In this document: positions 11,460 to 23,473 of the stretch, in pieces
Position numbering within the stretch: position 1 is the stretch's first letter
How the letters are laid out: every line of letters starts with the position of its first letter
NCBI GenBank assembly: GCA_050084985.1
Contig: JBITNC010000001.1
Location: 42,160,001 to 42,224,000, forward strand
Reading direction: 5' to 3'
Length of the DNA stretch: 64,000 nucleotides
Source: Nageia nagi
Taxonomy: Eukaryota > Pinophyta
Translations under genes and position numbers: made by a program
The notes under the pieces: model-generated
The model's database searches: none
What the model was told of the DNA's origin: nothing
The model's input: only the letters and a program-made list of their open reading frames with translations

Positions 11460-12488
11460 TCATCAAATCACCACTTCGTTTGCTCAGGTCTATCGATGCT
11501 TCCTGATTCTAATACCCATGGCTTCCTAAGATATGGGAATGGGGATGCCAAACATCATGGTGAGCCTAACCAATAGATATGGGTAGGCTAGTGTCTCATA
11601 CACTCGACAAGTTATCTAAAGAGGGTAGTAGTCAATAAAAATGCAGTTATCAGGTGAAGGTAACTAGTAGTCATACTTACTACAGTTAAGAAAATAGATA
11701 TATGATGATTGTTCCATAGGCGATAATGCTTTCCCATTTCATATGGAAGATTTCTTAGGATAATTTATCTACACTTATGAATCAGAGGGTAATACATCAA
11801 GTGAATATGATTAACTTTATGGATAAGTAATCTCTTGGGTGATATGGGCCTTAAGAAGAAAACCACAATGTGGTGACCAAAATGTCTATTGCATAGTTCA
11901 TGGATGGGAATGGTGGGGTCACCTATGTGGAATATATCAATGGGATGAGCATTAAGAAGTGAACACCATAAAATTTTTAATCAATGTTGGCTATTCTAGA
12001 TTTGACTAATCTTTCCATATGGGTGTTGACTAGCTATCAACATTGGCATACTAATGTGGATCACCTTGTCCATTCCTAGACCATTCAAGTGTTGAAAATT
12101 GAAAAAAAAAAGCATAAATAGGTCTAAAATTTTAGGGTTTTGTGAAGTCAAGAATAGTTGAGTGTTACACCAACCTCAATCATTTTTAAAGTCATCTACT
12201 GGGATAGTAACATCAAGAGTAGGGATATTACCTTGAAGTACACCTTTGGGAAGAATTTTTGAGATTCCTTGGATGCCATTACTCTATCCAATAGCTTCAA
12301 CTAGAGTTGAAACTACATAATGAATCAAATCCATGTTAAAAAAACCAACATCCCCCTTAAGGTGATGTTAGGAATGTTGACATAGCCCTCAAAGTTGAAT
12401 GTAATAAATTTTGCACATAGCTCGATGTGATGTGAAACCCTAGAAAGATTGTTAGACTCATGGAAACTAGAATTCTTAGTCTTACAAA
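11460..12488 (-). pseudogene. Unidentified decayed coding remnant, target of copia E
   Basis: Reading minus from 12488, the frame gives NSSFHESNNLSRVSHHIEL and EGYVNIPNITL, then after a frameshift FNMDLIHYVVSTLVEAIG and VLQGNIPTLDVTIP. Codon-like text is maintained for about 350 bp with only a few breaks, which is unlike the surrounding AT-rich DNA. When copia E is removed the frame continues into 20142 and beyond for a few codons. I do not recognise the family; a retroelement gag or a plant gene fragment are both possible. Confidence 0.3.
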
Positions 12489-12986
12489 TGTTGGAATGTA
12501 TAATGCATTATTGTAAAGGTTATGTAATAATATTCTATGTAAGTTCATTAATACTGAAGAGTATCATTTGATACCTTAAGTATTTAAGTGAATATGATAA
12601 TATAACTTATCCTACACTCCATGTCATGAGCATGCCCTTTGGGTAAAAGGATGTGAATGTCATGCTTTTGTACATTGGATAAAAGGGTGATCCAAAGAGA
12701 GATTTTGGACTATAAATATAAGGCTCTCTCTTTGATCATACACCAATTTGTGGAGTAAAGTTATGCTATAGGATAGTGTTTAGAAGAAAAGTTTAGGAGG
12801 ATTGTAAGAGATTCATATTTGTGAATGAAGTGAGATCTAGTTAATGGATGTACTCTTAGTTGGAGGAACCACTTACTTCTTGTGTCACTTTGTGAGATTG
12901 TCTTATTGAGTTATCTTGATGTTTGAGTGAGCTTTCATTTGATCTTGGGAATATAGAGTTGTTTGTGTTATATTGCAACTCTCTCA
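12489..12986 (+). repeat. Copia E 5' LTR
   Basis: It begins TGTTGGAATGTATAATGCAT and ends GCAACTCTCTCA, with TG/CA ends. A TATA box lies near 12711 (TATAAATA). It aligns end to end with the 3' LTR; small indels, for example GGAAGAAAAG around 12782, account for the 18-bp length difference. Confidence 0.9.
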
Positions 12987-12988
12987 TT

Positions 12989-13000
12989 TGGTATTAGAAC
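12989..13000 (+). other. Copia E primer binding site
   Basis: TGGTATTAGAAC lies two bases after the LTR. It matches the initiator-methionine tRNA site TGGTATCAGAGC at 10 of 12 bases; both changes are transitions (C to T and G to A). Confidence 0.8.
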
Positions 13001-13386
13001 TTGTGTGAAAGCTCCTATTCTTGGTGTGGAAACTACATATTGGTGATCCACATTGGTGAGGTAAAACTAAGATAAGGTATAATCTACCTCCTCCTTTGGT
13101 TATCTTATGGATTATTGCATTATGATACTAACATATTTTGTGTTGTGGTAGTCCTTGTTTATGACAAAATAGGCAATCTATTATTGTATTTTTTACTCTA
13201 ACATGTTTTATTATTAGTTGCAATTTTTAATATTGCCTATTGTTATAATTTTTGCATATCCTTATTTTTTAAGGTTTTATTATGTATTTGAGTAAAAATA
13301 TACTACATTTTTTTCTTTCAAAAATTATATGCAATTTTTATGAAAAGCTTATATATTATATATTTTTTTGCTTACCTTAGTTCTCT

Positions 13387-13437
13387 TATCAAAATAGTTG
13401 TATTCTATAATTTTTTTTTACTTCAACTATTTTGATA
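13387..13437 (+). repeat. Perfect 14-bp inverted repeat
   Basis: TATCAAAATAGTTG (13387-13400) is exactly complementary to CAACTATTTTGATA (13424-13437), with a 23-base AT-rich loop. It could form a hairpin. It lies in the untranslated leader of copia E. Confidence 0.7.
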
Positions 13438-14397
13438 CTAACACCAAAAAATGAAATAACTTCACTTTACTACATGTTTTTTGTCCTCTTCTCTAGTTTT
13501 CATTTCAACAAATTTAGGGGAGGATTATTTTTAAGAAAACACAAAATATTGTGAATAATATTTTTACTATATTCATTACAAAATAGAAAGGAAATTAAAA
13601 CAATAAAAAATCTTTTTTGGTTATCAAATGTAGCTACCACATTTGAAATTAATCTAGCATATGCATGGGGCCTTTCCTTCACTTTTAATGAGGTATGCCA
13701 AGGGTAGCTATGCTTGCATAAGGATCAAACAAAGATAAGCATAAAGGGTGGAGTCACTAGCCTATTAAGTGTTGTACATGTCACTTCATGTTGGGGTCCC
13801 TTCTTTTTTTTCTTCTTTTCCTAATATGGGAATTGTCGAAGACTAGATGGAGTCCGTTGGTTGGTTGAGAATGATTTTGTAGACTTCTTGCAACCACTAC
13901 CTTTGATCAATGCCTCCCTCTTGAGCAACCCTTATGACTCTTTCCCCTCTGCTTAGTGCCCTTAGCTACTTGACCCTCTCCTCCAAACTAGCAACTCTAT
14001 CACTTGCCAACTCTGTAATCTTTTCTATGTAGCACTGTGGGTATCCTATATGTTATGTGTTTGTCTTTTTTTCTCCTACATGGCCTCCATTCCCATTTTG
14101 TCTCCTCTTTTGCACTCCCCTCTACACTCTAACTTTGCACAACCTCTTTGGCCTCAAAACTTGGTCAACAATTTTCCAAGAAAGGCCTCCTTTGGTCTTC
14201 TCATTTAATGCCTTGCATTAAATATTCTTGTTTCTTGCAAGAAACCTCCTATTTTGCTATCATTTCCTAAGCTTCTTACCTTAACATAGAGTTTGGGGCT
14301 TCTTCTAGCATTTATTCCTTTTTAGATAGTTGTTGCAAGTTTTTTTTTAATGATGGAGGCAGAGGGCCAAAACCTTTTTTTTGCTTAATATAAACTT

Positions 14398-14400
<3 letters not shown>

Positions 14401-14447
<47 letters not shown>
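14401..14447 (+). repeat. (TG)n microsatellite
   Basis: About 23 uninterrupted TG dinucleotides, followed by a short TATATATATAA tract. It lies within the leader of copia E. Confidence 0.95.
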
Positions 14448-14450
<3 letters not shown>

Positions 14451-14899
14451 ATATATATAATAATCATTTATTAAGGTTTAAATAAACACTTGATTTGATA
14501 GTGTTAAATACTTTCTAAAGTTCTCTTTAATTTTTTAACTGTTAGAAGAAAACTATTTAAAGATTATCTTTTCTTTAAGAACTTTGAAATTTTTTTGGTT
14601 TAGCCTTAACAAAAAGGGGGGAGACAAATTATTGAAGGATCCTACTTTAGCTACTTGAATCTTTTTAGTAAATTACCACTTAGATAAAGTTTTTTTTTAG
14701 AATTGTTTTTAAAAGAGATCATGATTTTAAGTAAAAAGGAGGAAACATTTTATGATTTTTTACTTAAAATCTAAGTTGCTTATGCAAAGTGATGGATGAA
14801 ATTATGCAAACTATGCAAATGATGTTTGTTATGCCTCTTTAAAAATTATAAAAATAATGCATTATTATTTCTTATGCAAAGTTAAATATGGAAATATTG

Positions 14900-15135
14900 C
14901 ATGCCTTTTAATCTTGTGTAGAAATAATGCATGCTTAGTACTCAAATTTTTGAAGCTAAATAATTCATGCTTCCTACTTATTTAATGATGCATGCTTAGG
15001 ATTTAAATTTTTAATATGCATGCTTATAACTTAAATTTTTTAAGATTAAATGAAGCATATTTAGTACTTAAATGTTTAAGTTAATGATACATGCTTAGAA
15101 TTTTTTTTGGTGATGCATGTTTACTTCTTAAATTT
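14900..15135 (+). repeat. Degenerate tandem repeat in copia E leader
   Basis: About five units of roughly 45-60 bp share ATGATGCATGCTTAG, then TACTTAAATTTTT. Spacing is irregular and units are decayed. Confidence 0.55.
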
Positions 15136-15989
15136 TTTTTAAGTTATGAAAATAATATATTTGATGACTCCCTAATTTTATTTTGCAAAGTATGAAATGA
15201 ACTTGTGAATGATGTAAAGATGTTCTTTAGGGGTTAGTAAACAAAACCCATTGGAGTCTTAGGTTTTAAAAATTGCAAATAGATGATGTTTACTTATGCT
15301 CTTTTACTTCATATTTTGCATTTTAATTTATTTGATTATGCAAACAAAAATGTAAACATTGAAATAAGCAACCCCATAAAATGAACACATCCGCATGTAC
15401 ATTCTGCAACATCACTTGTTTAAGGAGCCATGATATGAGGATAGACGAATTGGAGCCTTTAAGACTAATAATCCAAATGGTGAAAAGTTTGTACTTCTTA
15501 ATTACTTCTAGGTCCTTTGTTGGTTTAGATATAACTCCAATAGGTGGACATACATGTGTGTAGTGATACCATATGCTCATATGTTCATTTAGGGATTATC
15601 TTGATAACCTAGGAGGACAACTTGAAACCTAATCAAAATTAATAATTTGGTTGATCCAATAAATGTCATAACCTTATAAAATAGTAGGTACTTCTCCTTA
15701 TGAGAAAGTATAAAACTAACTAAGGCAAACTGGTTGAGAATTGGTAGTACTTAGACTCCTCTTGTGTGGGCATCTAACAATGTCACTCTACATATATAGT
15801 TCTTGAGATGAGAAATGTATTTAGGTACATGGATTATTTGAGTTGTAAAACAATTGCACTTATAAATCAAATCAAGCATGTATCTAATGTTAAATGTAAC
15901 ATATTTTATTTACTTGGTTAAAATTTAACATTTAATATTATTTATTAAACTACATGCTTATTATTTTTCATATTTTTATGTAGCAAATA

Positions 15990-16870
15990 GAAGAATACTT
16001 TTTATCCAAACACATTCTTGATGGTGTCAACTTTAAGATTTGAGAACCATATATGAGAGCTGAATTACAAGTAAAAAAGCTTTAGCAAATAGTGAATTAG
16101 AACCTTGTACCTCTTACAAATGAGAAGGCACTAGAGGCTTACAATATAAAAAATGAGTTAACAACCTTCATGATTTACTGTGTTATTTCAAATGATGTGT
16201 TCTTGATGATTTTGTTTTCAACCTTGATGAAAGAAGCTTGGGATAAACTTAAGCAAATATACCTTGGTTCAAATTTTTCAAGAAGATTTACCATTCTCCA
16301 AAAGTTTCTTTAATCTCATCAAGGGAAAGATGAAAATGTTATCATCTACTTGAATAAAATCATTGACCTAAGGATCAAACTTGTTGCTTATGGGTGCAAT
16401 TGGATCAAGGATGAGTTCATGGTTTTTATCATTCTTTAAAGCCTTTCTTCAAAGTTTAGAAACTTTCTAATGATTATAGAAATAAGGCTTGATGATGAAG
16501 AAGAAGTCTTCTCCCTTGAGAACTTTTCTAGGCACCTTTTGAAGCATGAGAAAACCCTTAATAATAAGGTCTTAATTTTTTTTTAAAGATAATAATGCTA
16601 CTTTTGGAGCAACCAAAACTCCTTTCAAAGAGAAGTTCAACCATCAAAATAAATCTTATCCTTCTACTTTCAAAAGGTTTTAGAAAAGAGATAATGGCTA
16701 CAATAGTAGCAAAAATAATGGCAACAATGGTAACAATAAGAACAACAACAACAGTAGGAATAAAAACAACAACAACTCCTTTAAGCAAAGAAATGGAAAA
16801 GGTAAAGTAAATAATCCTTATCTTAAGAAAAAGTTTGATGGTAATTGTAACTACTATAGCATCTAATGTC
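15990..16870 (+). pseudogene. Copia E gag remnant (UBN2-type)
   Basis: The frame reads KEAWDKLKQIYLGS, then ENVIIYLNKIIDLRIKLVAYG, then SLSSKFRNFLMIIE and FSRHLLKHEKTL, the pattern of the copia gag polypeptide (UBN2 family). An Asn-rich stretch (about 16690-16800) and a broken zinc knuckle (GNCNYY, then CQKK) follow, as in intact elements. Gag would form the virus-like particle. Stops occur and the frame shifts after about 16570. Confidence 0.75.
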
Positions 16871-17010
16871 AAAAGAAGTTAATTTTTATAAAAAAAAAGA
16901 GAGAAAAAAAGAATAAAGGTAATGAAAATGTAAAGAACTATAAAAAAAAGAATATTCATGCTGGTTTTGTTACAGTGCTCTACTCTTTATCTCTCTTTTT
17001 TTTATCTAAA

Positions 17011-17690
17011 TGGATTGTTGACTCTGGTTGCACTAATCATTTATGCTTTGAATTTTTTTTAAAAAAAACTTTCACAAGTATAAAAAAGATGCAGTTGTGA
17101 TAGGTGATAAATTCACCTTTGAAATTCAAAGAATTAAGAGTGTGTTGATTCATAAAAAGGTTCTTGATAATGGGCTTTATGTTCTTAAGCTTAGGATGAA
17201 CCTTATTTTCATGATTCAAATTATTAGAAAAGGGTACTATTTCAAGTTCAACTCACAATCTTAGTGCATTAAAAAAGGACTTACCACTTTGGTTAAAAGA
17301 TTTGTGAAAAATAACCTCTACATTATAAATCAAGTTCCATCAAAGATATGTCTTGATTCTAGTATGTGTTCTAGAGGTAATCTTTAAGACCATCATGTAG
17401 GACACCTTAACCATAAGAGTATTCAAGTCATGAAAGACCAAGAACTTGTGGAAGGTTTATCTTTAATTTTTTTTTTCCTATTGGTATATGTGATAAGTGC
17501 ATTCTTAGCAAGATGCATAGATAAAAATTTGAAAAAGATAAAGCAACAAGAGCATCTTATCCTCTTCAACTTGTGCATTTAGATTTGATGGGTCTATTTC
17601 AGATTAAGTCACTTGGAGGAGCATCTTACGTCTTGACCTTCATTTGGTGAATTTAGTAGAATGACCTTTGGGTATCTATGTTAGGATTAT
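17011..17690 (+). pseudogene. Copia E protease and integrase N-terminal remnant
   Basis: WIVDSGCTNHLCFE at 17011 is the copia aspartic protease active site (DSG in place of the more general DTG). From about 17380 the text reads HVGHLNHKSIQVMK, then CDKCILSKMHR, then LQLVHLDLMGLFQIKSLGGASYVLTF: the GAG-pre-integrase domain followed by the start of the integrase core. The core stops near WVSM at about 17680 and the catalytic DDE residues beyond the first Asp are missing. Confidence 0.75.
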
Positions 17691-17704
17691 CCTTACTCTT
17701 TTTG

Positions 17705-18950
17705 CAGCTTAAAGATGAAAATTTTTTCAACTTGATGTCAAAAGTACATTTCTCAATGGTGATTTAGATGTGGAAATCTTCATGAATCAACTAGAAGAAT
17801 TTATTATGGAAGGAAAATATTCCTTTGTGTGCAAATTAAAAAATTCATTATATGTACTTAAGTAAGCATCTCGAGCTTGGTACAAAAATATTTTAGGATA
17901 CTTTGCAAATATTAAATTCTCCAAGTGCTTTTCAGACTTTGATCTATATGTGCTCAATTAGAGAAAAGATGTGGTCTTGATTCTCTTTTATATAGATGAT
18001 CTTTTAATTATTGAGAATAATAATGAAATCATAAAAGAGTGCATATCCAAACTTAAAGCAACATTTGAAATGACTAATCTTGGTCTCTTGAACTACTATC
18101 TTGGAATATAAGTGTATCAATATAAGGATTATACTTATCTCAATCAATCTAAGTATATATCAGACATCTTACAAAAGTTTGGAATGGAAGAGTGTAGATA
18201 TGCTACGATCCTAATCTCTCCTAGAATCATTATCTCTTTGAGCTCCAACTCTTAGTTAGTTGATGCTACAGCTTACAGGTAATTAATTGGTAATCTTTTG
18301 TATTTGATTATATCCAGGCCAAATATTACCTTTGCAGTGAATCTGATGGCATGATTCATGCAAAAACCTTATGTTGAGTAGCTCAATGCTATTAAGCAAA
18401 TCTTGAGGTATGTTACAAAAACTAAGGATCTTGCTCTCAAGTATTCTAAGTTACCCTTATTTGTTCTCTTTGGATTCTTAGATTTTGAATATAGGGGAGA
18501 TAAAGATGATAGGAAATCAAACTCTATGTATGAGTTTAGCATTGATTCAAGTGCTATCTATTAAACTTTTAATAAGTAACCTATTATTTCTCTTTCCACC
18601 ATAAAAATTAAATACAATGCCATGTTTGTTGCATCCTAGGAAGCCATTTGGCTAAGGCATCATTTAAAAAAAATTAGATATGAGCAAGATGGCTCATCTT
18701 TGATTTTTAGATAATCAGTTGGCTATTTCTTTAGCTAAGAATCTTATGTTCTGTCAAAAAATAAAACATATGAAAATCCATGCCTATTTTATCATGAAGA
18801 AGGTTCTTGATGGCATCATACACTTGAAGTATTGTCCATCCATCTTGAACTTTGTTGATTTGTTCACCAAGTCCCTCCCAAAAGCTTAGTTCTATAAGCT
18901 TAGGGATGCCATTAGGTTGGTAAAGTTACCTTCAAGGAGAAGTGAAATTT
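17705..18950 (+). pseudogene. Copia E reverse transcriptase and RNase H remnant
   Basis: The RT (RVT_2 type) reads QLDVKSTFLNGDLDVEIFM, then SLYVLK, then FYIDDLLII at about 17987 (the catalytic YVDD box as YIDD), then NYYLGI and SKYISDILQKFGME. The next segment, ISRPNITFAVN at about 18306, and the RNase H text (LSTIKIKYNAMFVA, EAIWLR) complete the order. In-frame stops are scattered throughout. It starts inside the RT finger region because of the deletion to its left. Confidence 0.85.
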
Positions 18951-19649
18951 GAATTCTTATGTTGAATTCATGTTTGTGATGACAACTTCATCTCTAGAAG
19001 GATTTTGTGTTGTATAGTGTTTATTTTTTTGTACACCTTTGTGGTAAGTACGTTCTGCATGAGGAACTTGTACAAATATTTTAAAGCAAAAGATTGGTCA
19101 ATCTAGCATTATTTAGTTATCCATATGTAAGGAACTCTTATGTGTCTTTTGGCACTATTTAGTTATCCATATGTGAGAAACTTATATGTTCATGCTTTAT
19201 TTTGAAATGATAATCAACACATGTTTTATATACAACAGGTGACTATGAGTTTTTTGGCATGGCATCTTTGTGATTACTTATAATGCACCATTGACTAGTT
19301 CACGATGGCATTTGTATGATTCATATATCTTTATTGAGATAAATATGCTGCATATAACTAATATTATTATTTGAGCCTCTTATGATTTGTAGGTTCTTTT
19401 GAGATTACAGGTTACTTACCTCAGGTATGCAGGCTCTTGGAGACTCTTTATGACTTCCAGTTGGATGACTATTTAATGTCATTGAAATTGGTTGTGGTTA
19501 ATGATTGTATTTGGCAAAGTTGTGAGTATTAAACTAAATTTTTCTTACTTCATAAATATATAAAAATTTCTCATCTCCATTGTATCTATTTAGAGAACTC
19601 TCTTGCTTTCTCTCTTTTCTCTCTTTTATTTGTTCTATCCCAATATTAC

Positions 19650-19661
19650 ATTAAGGGGAAG
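19650..19661 (+). other. Copia E polypurine tract
   Basis: ATTAAGGGGAAG directly precedes the 3' LTR. It matches ATTAAGGGAGAG before the F LTR, so it is the plus-strand priming site of the family. Confidence 0.8.
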
Positions 19662-20141
19662 TGTTGGAATGTATAATGCATTATTGTACAGGTTATGTAA
19701 TAATCTTCTATGTAAGTTCACTAATACTAAAGAGTATCATTTGATACCTTGAGTATTTAAGTGAATATGATAATATAACTTGTCTTACACTCCATGTCAC
19801 GAGCATGCCCCTTGGGTAAAAGGATATGCAGGTCATGCTTTTGTACATTGGATAAAAGGATGATCCAAAGAGGAATTTTGGCTTATAAATAGAAGGCTTC
19901 CTCTTTGATCATACACCAATTTGTGGAGTAAAGTTATGCTATCAGATAATGTTTAGGAGGATTGTAAGAGATTCATGTTTGTGAATGAAGTGAGATCTAG
20001 TTAATGGATGTAATCCTAGTTGGAGGAACCACTTACTTCTTGTGTCACTTTGTGAGATTGTCTTCTTGAGTTATCTTGATGTTTGAGTGAGCTTATGATC
20101 TTGGGAGTTTAGAGTTGTTGTGTTATATTGCAACTCTCTCA
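19662..20141 (+). repeat. Copia E 3' LTR
   Basis: It begins TGTTGGAATGTATAATGCAT and ends CAACTCTCTCA. The TATA box is near 19885. It is followed by ACAGA, the right target duplication. Confidence 0.9.
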
Positions 20142-20146
20142 ACAGA

Positions 20147-22839
20147 GCACCCTCTTATCCTTAAAGAAGATAATGAGTTCCCATCACCTCAAAATTTGAG
20201 TGGGAATGCATTTTCTTTGTAATGTCACTCAATTTAAAAAACCTTAATATTGGGAATTTATGTTCCAATTATCTTTGCAAAAGATTATCATTAACCAGAT
20301 AAAAAATCAAACCTCAATCCATCTTAAGAGGTGCCATAGTTGCATACAAGGTGCTTATGATATTAACATTTTTTAGTCATTGAATATTTACTTAAGATGA
20401 ACTTAATTATTCTTTAATCATTATCGATTACAAAATTAGAAGAATTACATTTAATCATTATTGGGGTAATTATTATTGTCCATGACTTGAAGCAAGTTGT
20501 TTGCTTCCTCATCAAATAATAAATTCATAAGTTATAATATACTTGTGTAATCTCAATCTTAGTTCATTATAATCTTAATAAGTTTCCATTAGTGTTTTTG
20601 AAGTAATCCCATCTCCATTGTTAAACACTTCAAAAAATGATAAAATATAGATACCCAAAATAGATATCTTTTATTAGGGTGTTATCTTTGGTTTAAATAC
20701 GAGATTCGCATGATTAATATGTTAATTTTCAAACTATACCTCCCATGTCCTAATAAATAAAAATATCATCCTAATCCACCCCTACTATGTCTCTTTGAAG
20801 TTCACAGAGATTCACAATTGATGGATCTAATCAACCATGATTGACTCTGTTTCTCTTATAAATAAGTGTATACCTCCTTTTGTTTAATATATGAAGTTAA
20901 ATATTTTTATGTTATTAGAATGAAGCCCTAATGTTCTATGAGATTTTGAATCTTATTTTATTATAGTTGTTTACTAATGTTGTTGGTTCATTTTCATCAT
21001 ATGTATTTTTATAACAAGCATATCATGGTTACATAGTAGTGTATTTCTATTACATGTAAACTTTAGATGCTTTTCTTACTATAGATTTACGATGCATGTT
21101 AGATCTTCATTGTAGATTTGTATTACATGATATATTTTTATGATAGATTTGTCATTACTTATTTATTTTCATGATTAGTTTAAGTTTGTTTATTATATTA
21201 TATTGTATGTCTGCACTATTGTAATATTATAAGCAAGTGTGTAGGTTTTTGGAGAGATTTTGCATCTTATGGATTGCATATTGAAGAATGTCACTGAAGC
21301 AACATTACAAAAGCAAGATTACTGAAGCAAACAATATTCTTATTTTCATGCTTAAGACCTATGGGAAGATATAACTCAAAATATATGAAAATGATAATCG
21401 AGATCATAAGGATTGCAATAAGATTGTAAAATTAATAAAATTTACTTGTTTGTTACTAAGTTACTTTCTCTTATGTACACCTTGCCTAATTTATTTATGT
21501 TCTAAAGGAACCAACCTTCTTTGGAGATTGAGTTATTAGACAAACAAGTCTCACCTTGGTAACTCCTTCATGAAACATTTGTTTGGATAATGTTTTGTAT
21601 CTCTAGGATGCATTTTAAGAATATTTCTCTTTATCAATCAACAAGTTATTTTTAGCACATTTGATGTGACTCTTTCCCATTGACCCTTATTTTTATACTA
21701 GTATTTGTCCATAAATGCCTAATAGATAAACATATATTCCTAAAATATTTGGTAGGTTTGTCTTCAAAAAGTTCCAAATAATTGAATTTATCTAGTCATA
21801 TTATTTTGAAATTTTCGTAGGTTCTTATGATCTTGTTGGCGACTCCATAACCCATTCTCTAGACTTTGAAATTCTTTCCATACCTATGTATTCTAGTTCT
21901 AGATACAACATAGAGTCATCTAGTTTTCCTATACCATCAAAAAAAGAGGTATCAAGGTTTCAAATAAAATGGTGGTTTTTTCTATCATTTATGAACTATT
22001 CTACATATAAGATCTAATGCATTACATCATGTAAGTAGCTATCTCCATCTATTCATAAGTAGTACTACATTATTTAACTCTTTAAAAAGTATTGTAGTAT
22101 ATGTATCTAGTTCATTATTATGCATATTATACTTTATTTTAATGTTTATGTAAATATTATAAGGATTTTACCTTAATTCATATATTTCAAGAAGAAATGA
22201 TTCAAAATCAGATTTAAAATCCTTTCTGATAGTATGAAGAGATGACTTATTTTGAATCTTATATTAGGCTTGGTTAAGTTTTCTACTTTTTGCAAAAATT
22301 TTCTTATTTAGAAAATTTATGTAAGGAATAGGGAACATTTCAAAAATCTAAAAAGTACATGTTAGTTTTGTATATTTTCTAAATAATCAATTGAGATTTG
22401 ACTTTGAAACCATCAAATATTGGAAAGGAATGGCTCAAAGGTCTCAAGTAGCATTTTCACACTCCAAGATAATGAATAAAATACCTTTTTTGTACAAATG
22501 GTAAGTTGGATTATTGATTTAAGATTGTGTGGGTCACATTATCTATCTATAAATGCTTTCTACTCCTTACTTAGGTAGCCAATGTTTATAGAGCTTCAAT
22601 GTATTACTCTAGTGAGGATTCATCGATCATATAAAGAGTTTAGAATATTTTAACCTTGAAGATATTCATCTAAGGAAGGTTATTCTTTACATTATCTCTT
22701 TTCCTCTATATATGTACATCGACCATTTCACCCTATACATACTATAAATAGACTTGTACAATTTTATTTTCGCTTTCTCCTTTGTATAAATTGTATATTT
22801 GTTTCTCATGCATTTGTTCAAGTTTATCACACATTGCTA
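20147..22839 (+). other. AT-rich sequence without recognisable gene
   Basis: No gene or domain is seen on either strand. The stretch at about 21480-21660 (CTAATTTATTTATGTTCTAA, then CCTTGGTAACTCCTTC) is loosely similar to 24960-25075, possibly a decayed pair of direct repeats. Confidence 0.5.
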
Positions 22840-22848
22840 TAAATATTA
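22840..22848. repeat. Target site duplication (left) of MULE-like element
   Basis: TAAATATTA is repeated exactly at 23465-23473 on the other side of the element. Confidence 0.9.
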
Positions 22849-23464
22849 GGGAAAATTACTAAAATACCCCTATAATTTACCATAATTATGAAAATACCTC
22901 TACTTTTTCAATAATTACGAAAATACCCTTATCACCTTTTAAAAAATATTAAAATAAGAATTTTGATGAGGGTTCAATGTCAATCAAATGCATCAATTAC
23001 TACTCTTCTTCATCCCCTTGAACATGGGGTTGCATGAGTCGTTCATAACAGATTCAAGTTTGATGATGAAGTGCATATAATCGATATATCGAATGGTGAT
23101 TTTATTTCAAACCTTCCTATATAGTATTAAAATATGATAATCATTATATATTTGGCACCTAAGGAATCTGAGGATCCACCAAGTGGTGAGAATCTAGGGG
23201 AAAATGTATCTATATATTTGAATTTGTAGCTAGTTTTATCAAGATCATGTTATGAAGCTGAAGCAGAGGTGCTAAAGGGGGTGAAGAATAGGCATTGAAA
23301 GGGGTGAAGAGAAGTAACTAATGCCTTTAATCAACCATGAACCCTTGTTGAATTTTTTTTTTTAATATTTTTTAAAAGGTTATAGGGGTATTTTTGTAAT
23401 TATTGAAAAAGTAGGGGTGTTTTAGTAATTATGGTAAATTATAGGGGTATTTTGGTAATTTCCC
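22849..23464. mobile_element. Mutator-like non-autonomous DNA transposon
   Basis: The ends are long inverted repeats. GGGAAAATTACTAAAATACC at 22849 matches the reverse complement of the right end at 23464 (GGGAAATTACCAAAATACC), and the match continues for about 110 bp, more weakly for about 190 bp. A perfect 9-bp target duplication, TAAATATTA, flanks it (22840-22848, 23465-23473). Long TIRs with a 9-bp duplication are the signature of Mutator/MULE elements. The 616-bp body has no transposase, so it would depend on an element elsewhere. Confidence 0.88.
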
Positions 23465-23473
23465 TAAATATTA

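Larger units (their letters stand above)
12489..20141 (+). mobile_element. Ty1/copia retrotransposon E, complete but inactivated
   Basis: The element has a 498-bp 5' LTR, a primer binding site, relics of gag, protease, integrase, RT and RNase H in copia order, a polypurine tract and a 480-bp 3' LTR. It is flanked by ACAAA (12484-12488) and ACAGA (20142-20146), a 5-bp target duplication with one change. Stops and frameshifts occur in every domain. The integrase core is missing: the text jumps from the integrase start to the RT near 17690. Element F at the left edge is the same family. Confidence 0.9.

Noticed and set aside
14401-15135. A CRISPR-like or other array in the copia leader
   Set aside because: The TG run is a simple microsatellite and the ATGCATGCTTAG units are irregular and decayed, without unique spacers of constant length.
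16558-16872. 104-codon minus-strand ORF rich in Val and Ile
   Set aside because: It is the complement of the Asn-codon-rich linker (AAT/AAC repeats) in the copia E gag remnant.
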